Assembly: GCF_006715225.1 (NCBI RefSeq)
Contig: NZ_VFMU01000001.1
Span: 1,302,001 to 1,366,000, forward strand
Direction of reading: 5' to 3'
DNA: 64,000 nt
Source of the DNA: Arthrobacter sp. SLBN-112
Lineage (GTDB): Bacteria; Actinomycetota; Actinomycetes; Actinomycetales; Micrococcaceae
The notes below the pieces were generated by a model. That model searched no databases. It was not told the DNA's origin and worked only from the letters and a program-made list of their open reading frames with translations. Below, piece after piece: positions 49,468-57,764 of the stretch. The position numbers and the translations under genes are program-made. Within the stretch, counting starts at the first letter, position 1; each line of letters starts with the position of its first letter.

Positions 49468-50841
49468 CTAACCGATCAGCAGGCTCAGGGCCTCGGTCAG
49501 GTGCTCCACCTCCCGCACTGAGAAGCCTGCCGGTATTGGGCCAGGGCCTGCATGGCTCGCGGGAACCACGGCGTGGGTAAATCCCAGCCGGTGGGCCTCC
49601 TGGATGCGCTGGTTAATGCCTGGCACCGGCCGGACCTCGCCGGCGAGCCCCACCTCACCAAAGGCAATCAGCCGGATGGGCAGGGGCTTGCGGGCCTTGG
49701 CTGAGGCCACGGCGAGGGCCACGGCGAGGTCCGTGGCCGGTTCACTGAGTTTCACTCCGCCCACCGTGGCAACATAAGAATCGTCCTTGTGCAGCAGGGT
49801 CCCCGCCCGTTGCTGCAGCACAGCCAGGAGCATGGAGACCCGTGAGCTGTCCAGCCCGCTGGTGGCCCGCCGGGGCTGTGAGTTGGGGCTTTCGGCGAGC
49901 AGTGACTGCACCTCCGCCAGCAGGGGGCGGCGGCCCTCCATGGTGACCGTGATGCAGGTCCCGGAAACCGGCTCCTTGGTGCGGCTCACGAACAGCCCGC
50001 TTGGATCGGCCAGGCCCTCGATGCCGTTCTCATTGAGGTCGAAGCAACCCACGTCATCGGTGGGTCCGTACCGGTTCTTGACAGCCCTCAGCAGCCGAAG
50101 CCTGGAATGCCGCTCACCCTCGAACTGGCACACCACATCCACCAGGTGTTCCAGCAGCCGCGGCCCGGCGATGGAACCGTCCTTGGTAACGTGGCCCACC
50201 AGCAGGGTGGTCATGTTCCGGCGCTTTGCTGCGGCAATGATGGATGCCGCCACCTCACGGACCTGGGACACACCGCCGGCGCTGCCATCAACGTCCGCGC
50301 TGCTGAGGGTCTGCACTGAGTCCACGATCAGCAGCCGGGGCTCGATCTTCTCCACCTGCCCCAGCGCCTGGCCGAGATCCGTCTCTGCGGACAGGTACAG
50401 AGACTCCGCGACAGCGTCGATCCGCTCCGCGCGCAGCTTCACCTGGGCGGCCGACTCTTCGCCGGTGACATAGAGGACGTCCTGGGCAGTCCGCGCGAAC
50501 TTCGCTGCAACATCCAGCAGCAGCGTGGACTTCCCCACTCCGGGCTCGCCCGCCAGCAGGATGACGGCGCCGGGGACCAGGCCGCCGCCCAGCACCCGGT
50601 CCAGCTCGTCCACCCCGGTTGGCAGGAAAGCCGCTGTGGTGGCGTCCACGTCCGCGATCCGGCGGGCGGGTTCCACGACTGTGGTGGCCGCCGTGGTCCG
50701 CGCCACGGCGGTGCCGGTTTCCTCAACCGTGCCCCACGCCTGGCACTCGCCGCAGCGGCCCACCCACTTGACGGTGGTCCAGCCGCATTCAGCGCATTTG
50801 TACGCGGGCGCCTTGGAGGCCCGGGAAGTCTTTGTTGCCAT
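49468..50841 (-). CDS. radA: DNA repair protein RadA
   Basis: RecA-like ATPase that promotes branch migration of recombination intermediates. N-terminal zinc finger CAECGWTTVKWVGRCGEC, Walker A GEPGVGKST, the RadA-specific KNRFG motif as KNRYG (AVKNRYGPTDD), and a C-terminal Lon-protease-like domain (ATVGGVKLSEPATDLAVALA). ATG 50841 (MATKTSRASK) gives 457 residues and starts just before the zinc finger; the upstream extension adds ten unconserved residues. A TAGGGT hexamer 7 bases upstream indicates leaderless initiation. Confidence 0.95.
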   Translation of the reverse strand: MATKTSRASKAPAYKCAECGWTTVKWVGRCGECQAWGTVEETGTAVARTTAATTVVEPARRIADVDATTAAFLPTGVDELDRVLGGGLVPGAVILLAGEPGVGKSTLLLDVAAKFARTAQDVLYVTGEESAAQVKLRAERIDAVAESLYLSAETDLGQALGQVEKIEPRLLIVDSVQTLSSADVDGSAGGVSQVREVAASIIAAAKRRNMTTLLVGHVTKDGSIAGPRLLEHLVDVVCQFEGERHSRLRLLRAVKNRYGPTDDVGCFDLNENGIEGLADPSGLFVSRTKEPVSGTCITVTMEGRRPLLAEVQSLLAESPNSQPRRATSGLDSSRVSMLLAVLQQRAGTLLHKDDSYVATVGGVKLSEPATDLAVALAVASAKARKPLPIRLIAFGEVGLAGEVRPVPGINQRIQEAHRLGFTHAVVPASHAGPGPIPAGFSVREVEHLTEALSLLIG

Positions 50842-50848
50842 GCCTTCA

Positions 50849-50854
50849 ACCCTA
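50849..50854 (-). promoter_or_regulatory. -10 hexamer for leaderless radA transcript
   Basis: Minus-strand TAGGGT, then TGAAGGC, then ATG 50841. This decides the radA start in favour of 50841. Confidence 0.5.
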
Positions 50855-50892
50855 GTGGCGGCCACTGACACCGGTCCCCACCCGCCCCTGGC

Positions 50893-52020
50893 CTACAGCG
50901 CGGGCAGCACGTCCCTGGCTTCGTCCGCATCCATGCCCGTGGCCTCCAACAGGTCCACCATCAGCGGCCGGAACAGCATCACCACGGTTTCACCCTCCAG
51001 CCGCTGCACCTCCAGCAGCTTGGGGTGCAGGCGCAGGGCGATCTCGCTCAGGTCGCGGCGGGCGGTGCGCAGGTGGGCGCGGCGGACGCCGTCGTGCGAT
51101 TCCGCAAGGCCAAGCGAAAGCTCGTCAATCGCGGCAGCGGTCTCCTGCAGTACCTCCGCGATGCTGTCCGTCGCCTCGTCCGAGAGGGCGGCGTGGTTGA
51201 TGGCGCTGGTGAGCCGCCGCGCAAATACGCGGCTGTTGCGCAGCGCAAGGTCGATGAAGTCCAGCGACTGCTTGAGCCTGTCCAGCTCATCCCGGTGCCG
51301 GCGGTAGGCAGGCGCCAGCGTGGCAACCTCCCCGGAGGCGCGCAGCGACTGGCGCATGGCATCCACCAAAGGCTGGCAGTTCCTGCCGCGGATCAGCGCG
51401 TGCCAGGCCTGGGTGGAGTCGCTGTTGACCAGGGCGCCGGCGCACTCCCGCAGCACTTCCGCCAGTTCATGCAGCAGTTTCTGGACGTCGCGGCGCGGTT
51501 CCCGGCGCGGATCCTTCGGCATCAGGATGGTCACCAGCAGTGCGAAGAGGCCGCCCACCACGGCGTCGATGCTGCGGGTGAACGGGCCGCCTGCGGGCGC
51601 CGGCAGCAGCACCACCAGCAGCGACTGCAGCGCCAGCTGGGTGGTGAAGATATTTCCGCTGTCCAGGAACCGGGCCAGCAGGATGGAGAAGAGAAGCACG
51701 ACGGCGGCCACCCAGATGTCGCCGCCCAGCCAGTGCAGGAGCAGGTCGCCCACGGCGATCCCGATGGTGCAGCCGAGACCCACTTCCATCACGCGCCGCA
51801 GCCGGGGTTCCCGGGAAAACCCAAGGGCGATGAGCGACGAGGTGGCAGCGAAGAGCGGGCCGGAGTGACCCAGGATGTTGTCGGCGAAGGCGTAGGCGCC
51901 CACCGCACACACGGTCATCTGGATGGCAGGGACAACGGAATTGCGGCTGCGGATCAGTCCGGTCCGGACCCGGCCGTGCAGGAAGCGCCTGGTCGATGAG
52001 AGTCCTGCTGGGATGGCCAT
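50893..52020 (-). CDS. FUSC-family membrane protein
   Basis: A 375-residue protein with an N-terminal block of about six helices (VVPAIQMTVCAVGAYAFADNIL, GLGCTIGIAVGDLLLHWLGG, AAVVLLFSILLARFL, LALQSLLVVLLPAPAGGP) and a soluble, mostly helical C-terminal half (KDPRREPRRDVQKLLHELAEVL onward). This is the fusaric-acid-resistance / aromatic acid exporter-like fold. Substrate unknown. ATG 52020 lies 7 bases after a TAGACT hexamer. Divergent from pstS. Confidence 0.8.
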   Translation of the reverse strand: MAIPAGLSSTRRFLHGRVRTGLIRSRNSVVPAIQMTVCAVGAYAFADNILGHSGPLFAATSSLIALGFSREPRLRRVMEVGLGCTIGIAVGDLLLHWLGGDIWVAAVVLLFSILLARFLDSGNIFTTQLALQSLLVVLLPAPAGGPFTRSIDAVVGGLFALLVTILMPKDPRREPRRDVQKLLHELAEVLRECAGALVNSDSTQAWHALIRGRNCQPLVDAMRQSLRASGEVATLAPAYRRHRDELDRLKQSLDFIDLALRNSRVFARRLTSAINHAALSDEATDSIAEVLQETAAAIDELSLGLAESHDGVRRAHLRTARRDLSEIALRLHPKLLEVQRLEGETVVMLFRPLMVDLLEATGMDADEARDVLPAL

Positions 52021-52027
52021 GGGTTCA

Positions 52028-52033
52028 AGTCTA
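52028..52033 (-). promoter_or_regulatory. -10 hexamer for the FUSC gene
   Basis: Minus-strand TAGACT, then TGAACCC, then ATG 52020: leaderless spacing. Confidence 0.45.
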
Positions 52034-52130
52034 TTCAGTGCCTAGCCACTGCCCGGTGCACGTGCACTACGGCTTTACATGTGAGCGGCGCAATGGTGAC
52101 CCGGTATTTGTCAGCCAATATCCCGCCGTC

Positions 52131-52152
52131 GTTAATCCTCCGTTCACTTTGT
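52131..52152 (+). promoter_or_regulatory. PHO-box-like direct repeat upstream of pstS
   Basis: Two adjacent 11-bp units, GTTAATCCTCC and GTTCACTTTGT, match the actinobacterial PhoP box pattern of GTTCA-type direct repeats with 11-bp period; a weaker GTTACC follows at 52165. TAACTT (52180-52185) may be the -10. A 5' leader of about 85 bases follows, with CAGGG/CCCTG arms near 52225-52242. Confidence 0.55.
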
Positions 52153-52271
52153 ACAGCCCATCCCGTTACCTGCGGCCCATAACTTTCTAGAAGGTACACA
52201 CCGTACGCATCGCGCAGCAGGGTTCTCCGGCCCTGTACCGCACCTGAATAACCCTGGAAGGGGTACATCTA

Positions 52272-53393
52272 GTGAAGGCACTCCGCTTCGGCCGCCACGC
52301 GGCTATCGCTGTCATCGCAGCCGGCGCACTCGCGCTCAGCGCCTGCGGTTCAGACAACGCCACGGGCACCGCGCCTGCCGGCAGCCAGTCCGCCGGCGGC
52401 ACCAAGGTCACCGGTACCCTGACCGGTATCGGGTCCTCCGCCCAGGGCGCCGCCATGGACGCATGGAAGACCAACTTCGCTTCCGCCAACTCCGGCGCCA
52501 CTGTGCAGTATTCCCCGGACGGCTCCGGTGCAGGCCGCAAGGCTATCCTGGACGGCTCGGCCCAGTTTGCCGGCTCGGACGCCTACCTGAAGGATGACGA
52601 ATACGCCTCCTCCAAGTCCGTATGCGGCCCCGACGGCGCCATCAACGTCCCGGTGTACATCTCCCCGATCGCCGTTGCCTTCAACGTCCCCGGCATCACC
52701 GACCTGAAGCTGGACGCCACCACCGTGGCCAAGATCTTCCGCGGCCAGATCGCCAAGTGGAACGATCCCGCCATCTCAGCCCTGAACCCCGGCGTCTCCC
52801 TGCCCGACCTCAAGGTCACCCCGGTGAACCGGTCCGACGACTCGGGCACCACCCAGAACTTCACCGACTACCTGGCCGCCGCGGCCTCCGACGTCTGGAC
52901 CGACAAGGCCGCCGGTGTCTGGCCCGCCGGCCTCCAGGGTGAAAACGCCAAGGGAACCTCAGGCGTGGTCAAGACCGTGACGGACACCCCCGGTGCCGTG
53001 ACCTACGCCGACGACTCCGCCGTGAGCGGCAAGCTGGGCGTGGCCCAGATCAAGGTGGGCGATTCCTTCACCAAGATCTCCGCCGATGCTGCCGCCAAGG
53101 CAGTGGACGCCGGCAAGCCCGTTGAAGGCCGCGCCGCCAACGACCAGTCCATCAAGCTGGACCGCAAGACCACCATCGCAGGCGCCTACCCGATCGTCCT
53201 GGTGTCCTTCCACATCCTGTGCACCACCTACGACAAGCAGGAGACCGTCGACCTGGTCAAGGCCTTCGAGCACTACGTAGTTTCCGCTGAAGGCCAGAAG
53301 GCTGCAGCAGATTCTGCCAAGTCCGCTCCGCTGTCCTCGGATCTGGCCGCCAAGGCTGCCAAGGCCATCGACTCGATCAAGGTCAAGTCCTAG
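52272..53393 (+). CDS. pstS: Phosphate ABC transporter substrate-binding lipoprotein
   Basis: Captures inorganic phosphate outside the membrane for PstCAB. Lipoprotein signal MKALRFGRHAAIAVIAAGALALSAC with the lipidated Cys at residue 25. Phosphate-binding segments include GIGSSAQGAAMDAW, YSPDGSGAGRKAILDGSAQFAGSD in parts (SPDGSGAGRK) and NRSDDSGTTQNFTDYL. 373 residues, typical. GTG 52272 is preceded by GGAAGGGG. The PHO box and the hairpin after the gene suggest strong phosphate-starvation expression exceeding that of the downstream permease genes. Confidence 0.95.
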   Translation: MKALRFGRHAAIAVIAAGALALSACGSDNATGTAPAGSQSAGGTKVTGTLTGIGSSAQGAAMDAWKTNFASANSGATVQYSPDGSGAGRKAILDGSAQFAGSDAYLKDDEYASSKSVCGPDGAINVPVYISPIAVAFNVPGITDLKLDATTVAKIFRGQIAKWNDPAISALNPGVSLPDLKVTPVNRSDDSGTTQNFTDYLAAAASDVWTDKAAGVWPAGLQGENAKGTSGVVKTVTDTPGAVTYADDSAVSGKLGVAQIKVGDSFTKISADAAAKAVDAGKPVEGRAANDQSIKLDRKTTIAGAYPIVLVSFHILCTTYDKQETVDLVKAFEHYVVSAEGQKAAADSAKSAPLSSDLAAKAAKAIDSIKVKS

Positions 53394-53411
53394 CCAGTGC
53401 CGTAAAACCGG

Positions 53412-53444
53412 GTTCCCCGCCTGCCGGAAGGCAGCGCGGGGAAC
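53412..53444 (+). promoter_or_regulatory. Intercistronic hairpin between pstS and pstC
   Basis: GTTCCCCGC pairs with GCGGGGAAC and CTGCC with GGCAG around a GGAA (GNRA) loop, with one bulged C: about 14 pairs. No T-run follows. Such hairpins after binding-protein genes stabilise the upstream message and cause partial termination, giving excess PstS. Confidence 0.7.
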
Positions 53445-53496
53445 TTGGCTTTGCACCCCGCTTCCCCAATCCAGCAACGAATCGAAGGGCCGTCGA

Positions 53497-54429
53497 ATGA
53501 CCGCCACCTCCCTGACCAGTACCCAGGGCGCCGGGCGCGCCGGGGATAAGGTCTTTTCCGGCGCCACGCTGGCAGCCGGGTGCCTGATCCTCGCCGTCCT
53601 CTTCGGCGTCGCACTCTTCCTGGTGGTCCAAGCAATTCCCGCGCTGACCGCTCCCGCCGATAAGATCCAGGGAGGGCAGGGCTTCTTCGCCTACATCTGG
53701 CCCATCGTGATCGGCACGCTGATCGCCGCCATCATTGCGCTGGTGATCGCAACCCCCATCGCCATCGGCGTGGCGCTGTTCATCTCGCACTTCGCGCCGC
53801 GCGGCCTGGCCTCCGGGCTCGGGTACGTCGTGGACCTGCTCGCCGCCATCCCCTCCGTGGTCTACGGCGCCTGGGGTGCCGCGTTCCTGGCCAAGGAGAT
53901 CTCGCCGGCGTACGGTTGGCTGGCGGCCAACATGGGCTGGCTTCCCATCTTCCAGGGCCCCGCCTCCACCACCGGCAAGACCATCCTCACCGCGGGCATC
54001 GTCCTGGCGGTCATGGTCCTGCCGATCATCACCTCGCTGTCGCGCGAGATCTTCCTGCAGACCCCCAAGCTGCATGAAGAAGCGGCACTGGCGCTGGGTG
54101 CCACCCGCTGGGAAATGATCAAGATGGCGGTGCTGCCCTTCGCCCGTCCGGGCATCATCAGCGCCGTCATGCTGGGCCTGGGCCGCGCGCTGGGCGAAAC
54201 CATGGCCGTTGCCCTGGTGCTTTCCTCCGGCGCCCTCACCGCCAGCCTGATCCAGTCCGGCAACCAGACCATCGCTGCCGAAATTGCCCTGAACTTCCCC
54301 GAAGCCAGCGGCATCAAGGTCAGCACGCTGATCGCCGCCGGCCTGGTGCTGTTCGTCATCACCCTGGCCGTGAATATGATCGCCCGCTGGGTCATCACCC
54401 GGCACAAAGAATTCTCGGGAGCCAACTAA
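53497..54429 (+). CDS. pstC: Phosphate ABC transporter permease PstC
   Basis: A 310-residue permease with six helices. The EAA coupling loop is HEEAALALGATRWEMIKMAVLPFARPG, here in parts EEAALALGATRWE and MAVLPFARPG, and GLGRALGETMAVALVL follows. N-terminal helix at LAAGCLILAVLFGVALFLVV. Partner of PstA. It abuts pstA directly (stop at 54427-54429, ATG at 54430). Confidence 0.94.
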   Translation: MTATSLTSTQGAGRAGDKVFSGATLAAGCLILAVLFGVALFLVVQAIPALTAPADKIQGGQGFFAYIWPIVIGTLIAAIIALVIATPIAIGVALFISHFAPRGLASGLGYVVDLLAAIPSVVYGAWGAAFLAKEISPAYGWLAANMGWLPIFQGPASTTGKTILTAGIVLAVMVLPIITSLSREIFLQTPKLHEEAALALGATRWEMIKMAVLPFARPGIISAVMLGLGRALGETMAVALVLSSGALTASLIQSGNQTIAAEIALNFPEASGIKVSTLIAAGLVLFVITLAVNMIARWVITRHKEFSGAN

Positions 54430-55542
54430 ATGACCTCCACCCTTACCCCCGTCCGCAGCAAGCGGTCGGCGCTTACCAAGGGCCAGTTGCCCAAGTACGC
54501 GCCCTATGCCGTGCTGGCCGCAGCCCTGATCGCCGGCGCCGCCATCCTTGCCCTGGTGGGTTTCAACCCGTTCGGCTGGGGCGTGGCCTCCGCGATCCTG
54601 TTCACCGTGGGGCTGGTGTCCTGGAGCGCCGTCGTGGAAGGCTCGCGCAAGGCCAAGGACAAACTGGCAACCTGCCTGGTGGTGGGCTCATTCCTGGTGG
54701 CGCTGCTGCCGCTGGTTTCGGTGATCTGGACCGTGCTGGTCAATGGCATCCCCGGGCTCATGGACCCCGGCTTCCTCACCACCTCCATGAACGGCGTCAC
54801 GGGCGCGTTCGACAACAAGGCTGTGGAAAGCGGTGGCCCGGTGGTGGGCGGCATCTACCACGCCCTCCTTGGCACCGTGCAGGTCACGCTGCTGGCCACC
54901 GTGATCTCCGTTCCCGTGGGGCTGCTCACGGCCATCTACCTGGTGGAGTATGGCAACGACGGCCGCCTGGCCAAGGCCATCACGTTCTTCGTGGATGTCA
55001 TGACCGGAATCCCCTCCATCGTGGCCGGGCTGTTCGCCGCCGCGTTCTTCTTTGCGGTGGTGGGCCCGGGCACCAAGACCGGTGCGGTGGCCGCCGTCGC
55101 GCTTTCTGTGTTGATGATCCCTGTGGTGGTCCGCTCCAGCGAGGAAATGCTCAAGATCGTCCCCAATGAACTCCGTGAGGCCGCCTACGCCCTGGGCGTG
55201 CGCAAGTGGCGGACCATCCTCAAGGTGGTCATTCCGACGGCGATTTCAGGCATCGCATCCGGCGTCACCCTGGCGATCGCCCGGGTCATCGGCGAGACGG
55301 CGCCCATCCTGGTCACCGCCGGCTTTGCCACCAGCATCAACTCGAACGTGTTCGGCGGCTGGATGGCTTCGCTGCCCACGTTCATCTACACCCAGATCCT
55401 CAACCCCACCTCGCCCTCCAATCCGGACCCCTCCTCGCAGCGGGCCTGGGGCGCGGCGCTGGTGCTGATCATCCTGGTGATGGTCCTGAACCTGGCGGCC
55501 CGCCTGATCGCCAGGATCTTCGCCCCCAAAACCGGCCGGTAA
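54430..55542 (+). CDS. pstA: Phosphate ABC transporter permease PstA
   Basis: A 370-residue permease, longer than E. coli PstA because of two extra N-terminal helices (residues 24-70). The EAA loop is NELREAAYALGVRKWRTILKVV, followed by AIARVIGETAPILVTAG. The 74 bases to pstB include TAGACT (55580) which could be an internal -10. Confidence 0.94.
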   Translation: MTSTLTPVRSKRSALTKGQLPKYAPYAVLAAALIAGAAILALVGFNPFGWGVASAILFTVGLVSWSAVVEGSRKAKDKLATCLVVGSFLVALLPLVSVIWTVLVNGIPGLMDPGFLTTSMNGVTGAFDNKAVESGGPVVGGIYHALLGTVQVTLLATVISVPVGLLTAIYLVEYGNDGRLAKAITFFVDVMTGIPSIVAGLFAAAFFFAVVGPGTKTGAVAAVALSVLMIPVVVRSSEEMLKIVPNELREAAYALGVRKWRTILKVVIPTAISGIASGVTLAIARVIGETAPILVTAGFATSINSNVFGGWMASLPTFIYTQILNPTSPSNPDPSSQRAWGAALVLIILVMVLNLAARLIARIFAPKTGR

Positions 55543-55616
55543 CCAGGCCGGCTCCTCCTCCCGTCCTCTGTGGCGGACCTAGACTTCAATCCATATTCAG
55601 CAAGTGAAGGAACACC

Positions 55617-56396
55617 ATGTCTAAGCGCATCGACGTCAAGGACCTGAACGTGTACTACGGCGATTTCCTTGCCGTGGAGGACGTCAGCATCAACATCGAG
55701 GCCAAGTCCGTTACGGCGTTCATCGGGCCGTCAGGCTGCGGAAAATCCACCTTCCTCCGCACCCTGAACCGCATGCACGAGGTCATCCCCGGCGCCCGCG
55801 TTGAGGGTGAGGTCCTGCTGGACGGCGACAACCTCTACGGCCCCGGCGTGGACCCCGTGACCGTACGCTCGCAGATCGGCATGGTCTTCCAGCGCCCCAA
55901 CCCGTTCCCCACCATGTCCATCCGGGACAACGTGCTGGCCGGCGTCAAGCTGAACAACAAGAAGATCTCCAAGGGCGAGGCAGACGTGCTGGTGGAGCGC
56001 TCGCTCAAGGGCGCCAACCTATGGAACGAGGTCAAGGACCGGCTGGAGAAGCCAGGTTCCGGCCTTTCCGGCGGCCAGCAGCAGCGGCTCTGCATTGCCC
56101 GCGCCATCGCCGTGGAGCCCCAGGTGATCCTCATGGATGAGCCCTGCTCCGCCCTGGACCCCATCTCCACCCTGGCCATCGAGGACCTCATCAATGAACT
56201 CAAGGACCAGTACACCGTGGTGATCGTGACCCACAATATGCAGCAGGCCGCCCGGGTCTCCGACAGGACGGCATTCTTCAACATCGCTGGCACGGGCAAG
56301 CCGGGCAAGCTGATCGAATACGGGGACACCCACACCATCTTCAGCAACCCGGTCCAGAAGGCCACAGAGGACTACGTCTCCGGCCGTTTCGGATAG
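55617..56396 (+). CDS. pstB: Phosphate ABC transporter ATP-binding protein PstB
   Basis: ATPase of the Pst system, 259 residues. Walker [11 protein letters not shown]-loop in [16 protein letters not shown], signature [14 protein letters not shown], Walker [17 protein letters not shown], switch His in [17 protein letters not shown] 55617 has GAAGGAA upstream. No phoU gene follows, in contrast to the enterobacterial operon. Confidence 0.96.
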   Translation: MSKRIDVKDLNVYYGDFLAVEDVSINIEAKSVTAFIGPSGCGKSTFLRTLNRMHEVIPGARVEGEVLLDGDNLYGPGVDPVTVRSQIGMVFQRPNPFPTMSIRDNVLAGVKLNNKKISKGEADVLVERSLKGANLWNEVKDRLEKPGSGLSGGQQQRLCIARAIAVEPQVILMDEPCSALDPISTLAIEDLINELKDQYTVVIVTHNMQQAARVSDRTAFFNIAGTGKPGKLIEYGDTHTIFSNPVQKATEDYVSGRFG

Positions 56397-56487
56397 GCCT
56401 TGCCCCGTTGGCTATCTACTGAGCGGTTTAGTACGCTGAACTAGATACTTAGGAAACTAGTAGTAGGCCAGCACAAGGAGTTTTGCC

Positions 56488-56982
56488 ATGACGCAGACGG
56501 CCAGCAGCCCCCTGGGCCCCCAGCTTACGGTTTCCGTGCTTGCGGAGGATGCACCCGCGCAGCGCGCGGCGGTGAAGGATCCGATTGCGGGGGATGCCGA
56601 AGCGCAGGCGCAGGGTTTTGCCGCTGCTGCAGGCCTGGCTGGAGCCCTGCCCGGACCCTTGGCCGCCGTCCCTCCGACTGCCGTTCCCCTCAGCGCCCTT
56701 CCCCTTGTCCCGGAGCTTGAGCAAAGCCTCGGGCTGGCTGCAGCTGCCGTCGGTGAGGAAGAGGGCGATGTCCTGTCGGAGGTCTGGAGCACCAGTTCCC
56801 ACCTCGAAAGCATGCAGTGGGAACTGGACAATGCCCTGGAGTCCCTGCGCCAGGCGGTCCGGCGGGCCTGCGCAGCCGGGGTGTCGCAGCACGAGCTGTG
56901 CACGGCGGCGAACCTGACGGCGGACGAGCTCACAGCCGTCCTGATGCCAGCAACCGACGGCCCGGCAGCCATCCAGCTCTGA
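56488..56982 (+). CDS. Hypothetical protein with helical C-terminal domain
   Basis: A 164-residue cytoplasmic protein: an Ala/Pro-rich first half (residues 1-75) and a predicted helical second half (STSSHLESMQWELDNALESLRQAVRRACAAGVS in parts: MQWELDNALESLRQAV, RRACAAGVSQHEL) ending in a possible helix-turn-helix (HELCTAANLTADELTAVL). The last part resembles helix pairs of DNA-binding proteins but is too short to assign. ATG 56488 follows AAGGAG. Upstream, AACTAG occurs twice (56440, 56455) near a TTTAGT...ACTAGA dyad. Confidence 0.6.
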   Translation: MTQTASSPLGPQLTVSVLAEDAPAQRAAVKDPIAGDAEAQAQGFAAAAGLAGALPGPLAAVPPTAVPLSALPLVPELEQSLGLAAAAVGEEEGDVLSEVWSTSSHLESMQWELDNALESLRQAVRRACAAGVSQHELCTAANLTADELTAVLMPATDGPAAIQL

Positions 56983-57043
56983 CCTGGCCCCCGCCTTACG
57001 GGCCGGAGACCGTGCTGACAACTGAGCTCACCGCGCCGGGACT

Positions 57044-57082
57044 GTCCCTGCGCACCGAGGTGGCCCGTTGCTGCGCAGGGAC
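57044..57082. terminator. Bidirectional terminator hairpin
   Basis: GTCCCTGCGCA (57044-57054) and TGCGCAGGGAC (57072-57082), 11 bp perfect, 17-nt loop, between the convergent hypothetical gene and the zinc-ribbon gene. Confidence 0.7.
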
Positions 57083-57105
57083 GCACAGAGTAGGGCCTGG
57101 CTTGG

Positions 57106-57513
57106 CTACTCCGGGACTTCCAGCTGGAACCCGCAGTGGCAGCGCAGGACCCGGGTGGGCAGCGACACCGCGTTGAGGCCACTGCCCGTGGTGCTGCTGC
57201 GGTAGCAGAACCGCTCAACCTCGTGCTCCGCTTCCTCCATGGGGTAGCCGCAGTGGATGTACTCGTCCCCGAAGAGAATGACCTTGGCCATCCAGCGGAC
57301 CTGGTTCAGGGCGGCTGCGACGTCGGCGGCGAAGGCGCTGTGTTCCTGGAACAGGTTGCAGTCATTGCAGGTGTAGGAAACCGTGACGAGGTCCCCACCG
57401 GCGGCGCCGATCGCCGTGATGGCGTGAATGGTCAGCTGGTGCCCGGTTCCGCAGGCCTCGCACTGAAGTTGCCGTGGCTGTGGCAGGGGGCGCCGGGAAT
57501 ACGAGGAAGACAT
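57106..57513 (-). CDS. Zinc-ribbon-like hypothetical protein
   Basis: A 135-residue protein with paired cysteines suited to metal binding: CEACG near residue 18, CNDC near residue 50, and CHCG near the C-terminus, plus HCGYPM in the middle. The fold is likely one or two zinc ribbons; no named family is recognised. ATG 57513 (MSSSYSRRPLPQPRQ) is preferred over the longer frame because conserved-looking sequence begins there. Not clearly in an operon. Confidence 0.65.
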   Translation of the reverse strand: MSSSYSRRPLPQPRQLQCEACGTGHQLTIHAITAIGAAGGDLVTVSYTCNDCNLFQEHSAFAADVAAALNQVRWMAKVILFGDEYIHCGYPMEEAEHEVERFCYRSSTTGSGLNAVSLPTRVLRCHCGFQLEVPE

Positions 57514-57602
57514 GACGCCTGCTCTTTTCCGCGTTGTGCATCCAAGCCGCCGTGTGGCTGCAGCGGCGCTCATCCGCGGCCCTGCACGCGGCCCGGACGC
57601 CG

Positions 57603-57635
57603 GTCCCCGGCAGCGTTGTCCGGGGGCGCTTTTTT
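57603..57635 (+). terminator. Orphan plus-strand intrinsic terminator
   Basis: GTCCCCGG (57603-57610) pairs with CCGGGGGC (57620-57627), one G.U, loop CAGCGTTGT, then GC and six T (57630-57635). A textbook terminator, yet no plus-strand gene ends near it; the last plus gene stops at 56982 and has its own hairpin. It may end an unannotated small RNA. Confidence 0.7.
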
Positions 57636-57657
57636 CGAATCTACGTCACGTCCCTGT

Positions 57658-57669
57658 CCCTGTACAGGG
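57658..57669. promoter_or_regulatory. Perfect 12-bp palindrome CCCTGTACAGGG
   Basis: Located 145 bp upstream of the zinc-ribbon gene and preceded by a repeated GTCCCT. Could be an operator; no regulator assigned. Confidence 0.3.
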
Positions 57670-57678
57670 GAGTTACGC

Positions 57679-57707
57679 CCTCCCCTTCGCGGGCTCCACA
57701 GGGGAGG
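57679..57707 (-). terminator. Hairpin downstream of the Pit gene
   Basis: CCTCCCC (57679-57685) / GGGGAGG (57701-57707), 15-nt loop, 58 bases beyond the minus-strand Pit stop. No T-run. Confidence 0.4.
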
Positions 57708-57764
57708 CCAAGGCGGGTGGGGCAACGCGATAGGGGTGAAGACGCCGGGCTGAACGGGTGTGGG

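Larger units (their letters stand above)
57514..57764 (+). other. Gene-free interval with several dyads
   Basis: Between two minus-strand genes. It holds a plus-strand intrinsic terminator (57603-57635), a perfect 12-bp palindrome and a minus-strand terminator-like hairpin, listed separately. The stretch 57520-57600 before the terminator is GC-rich with GCGGCC repeats. Confidence 0.5.
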
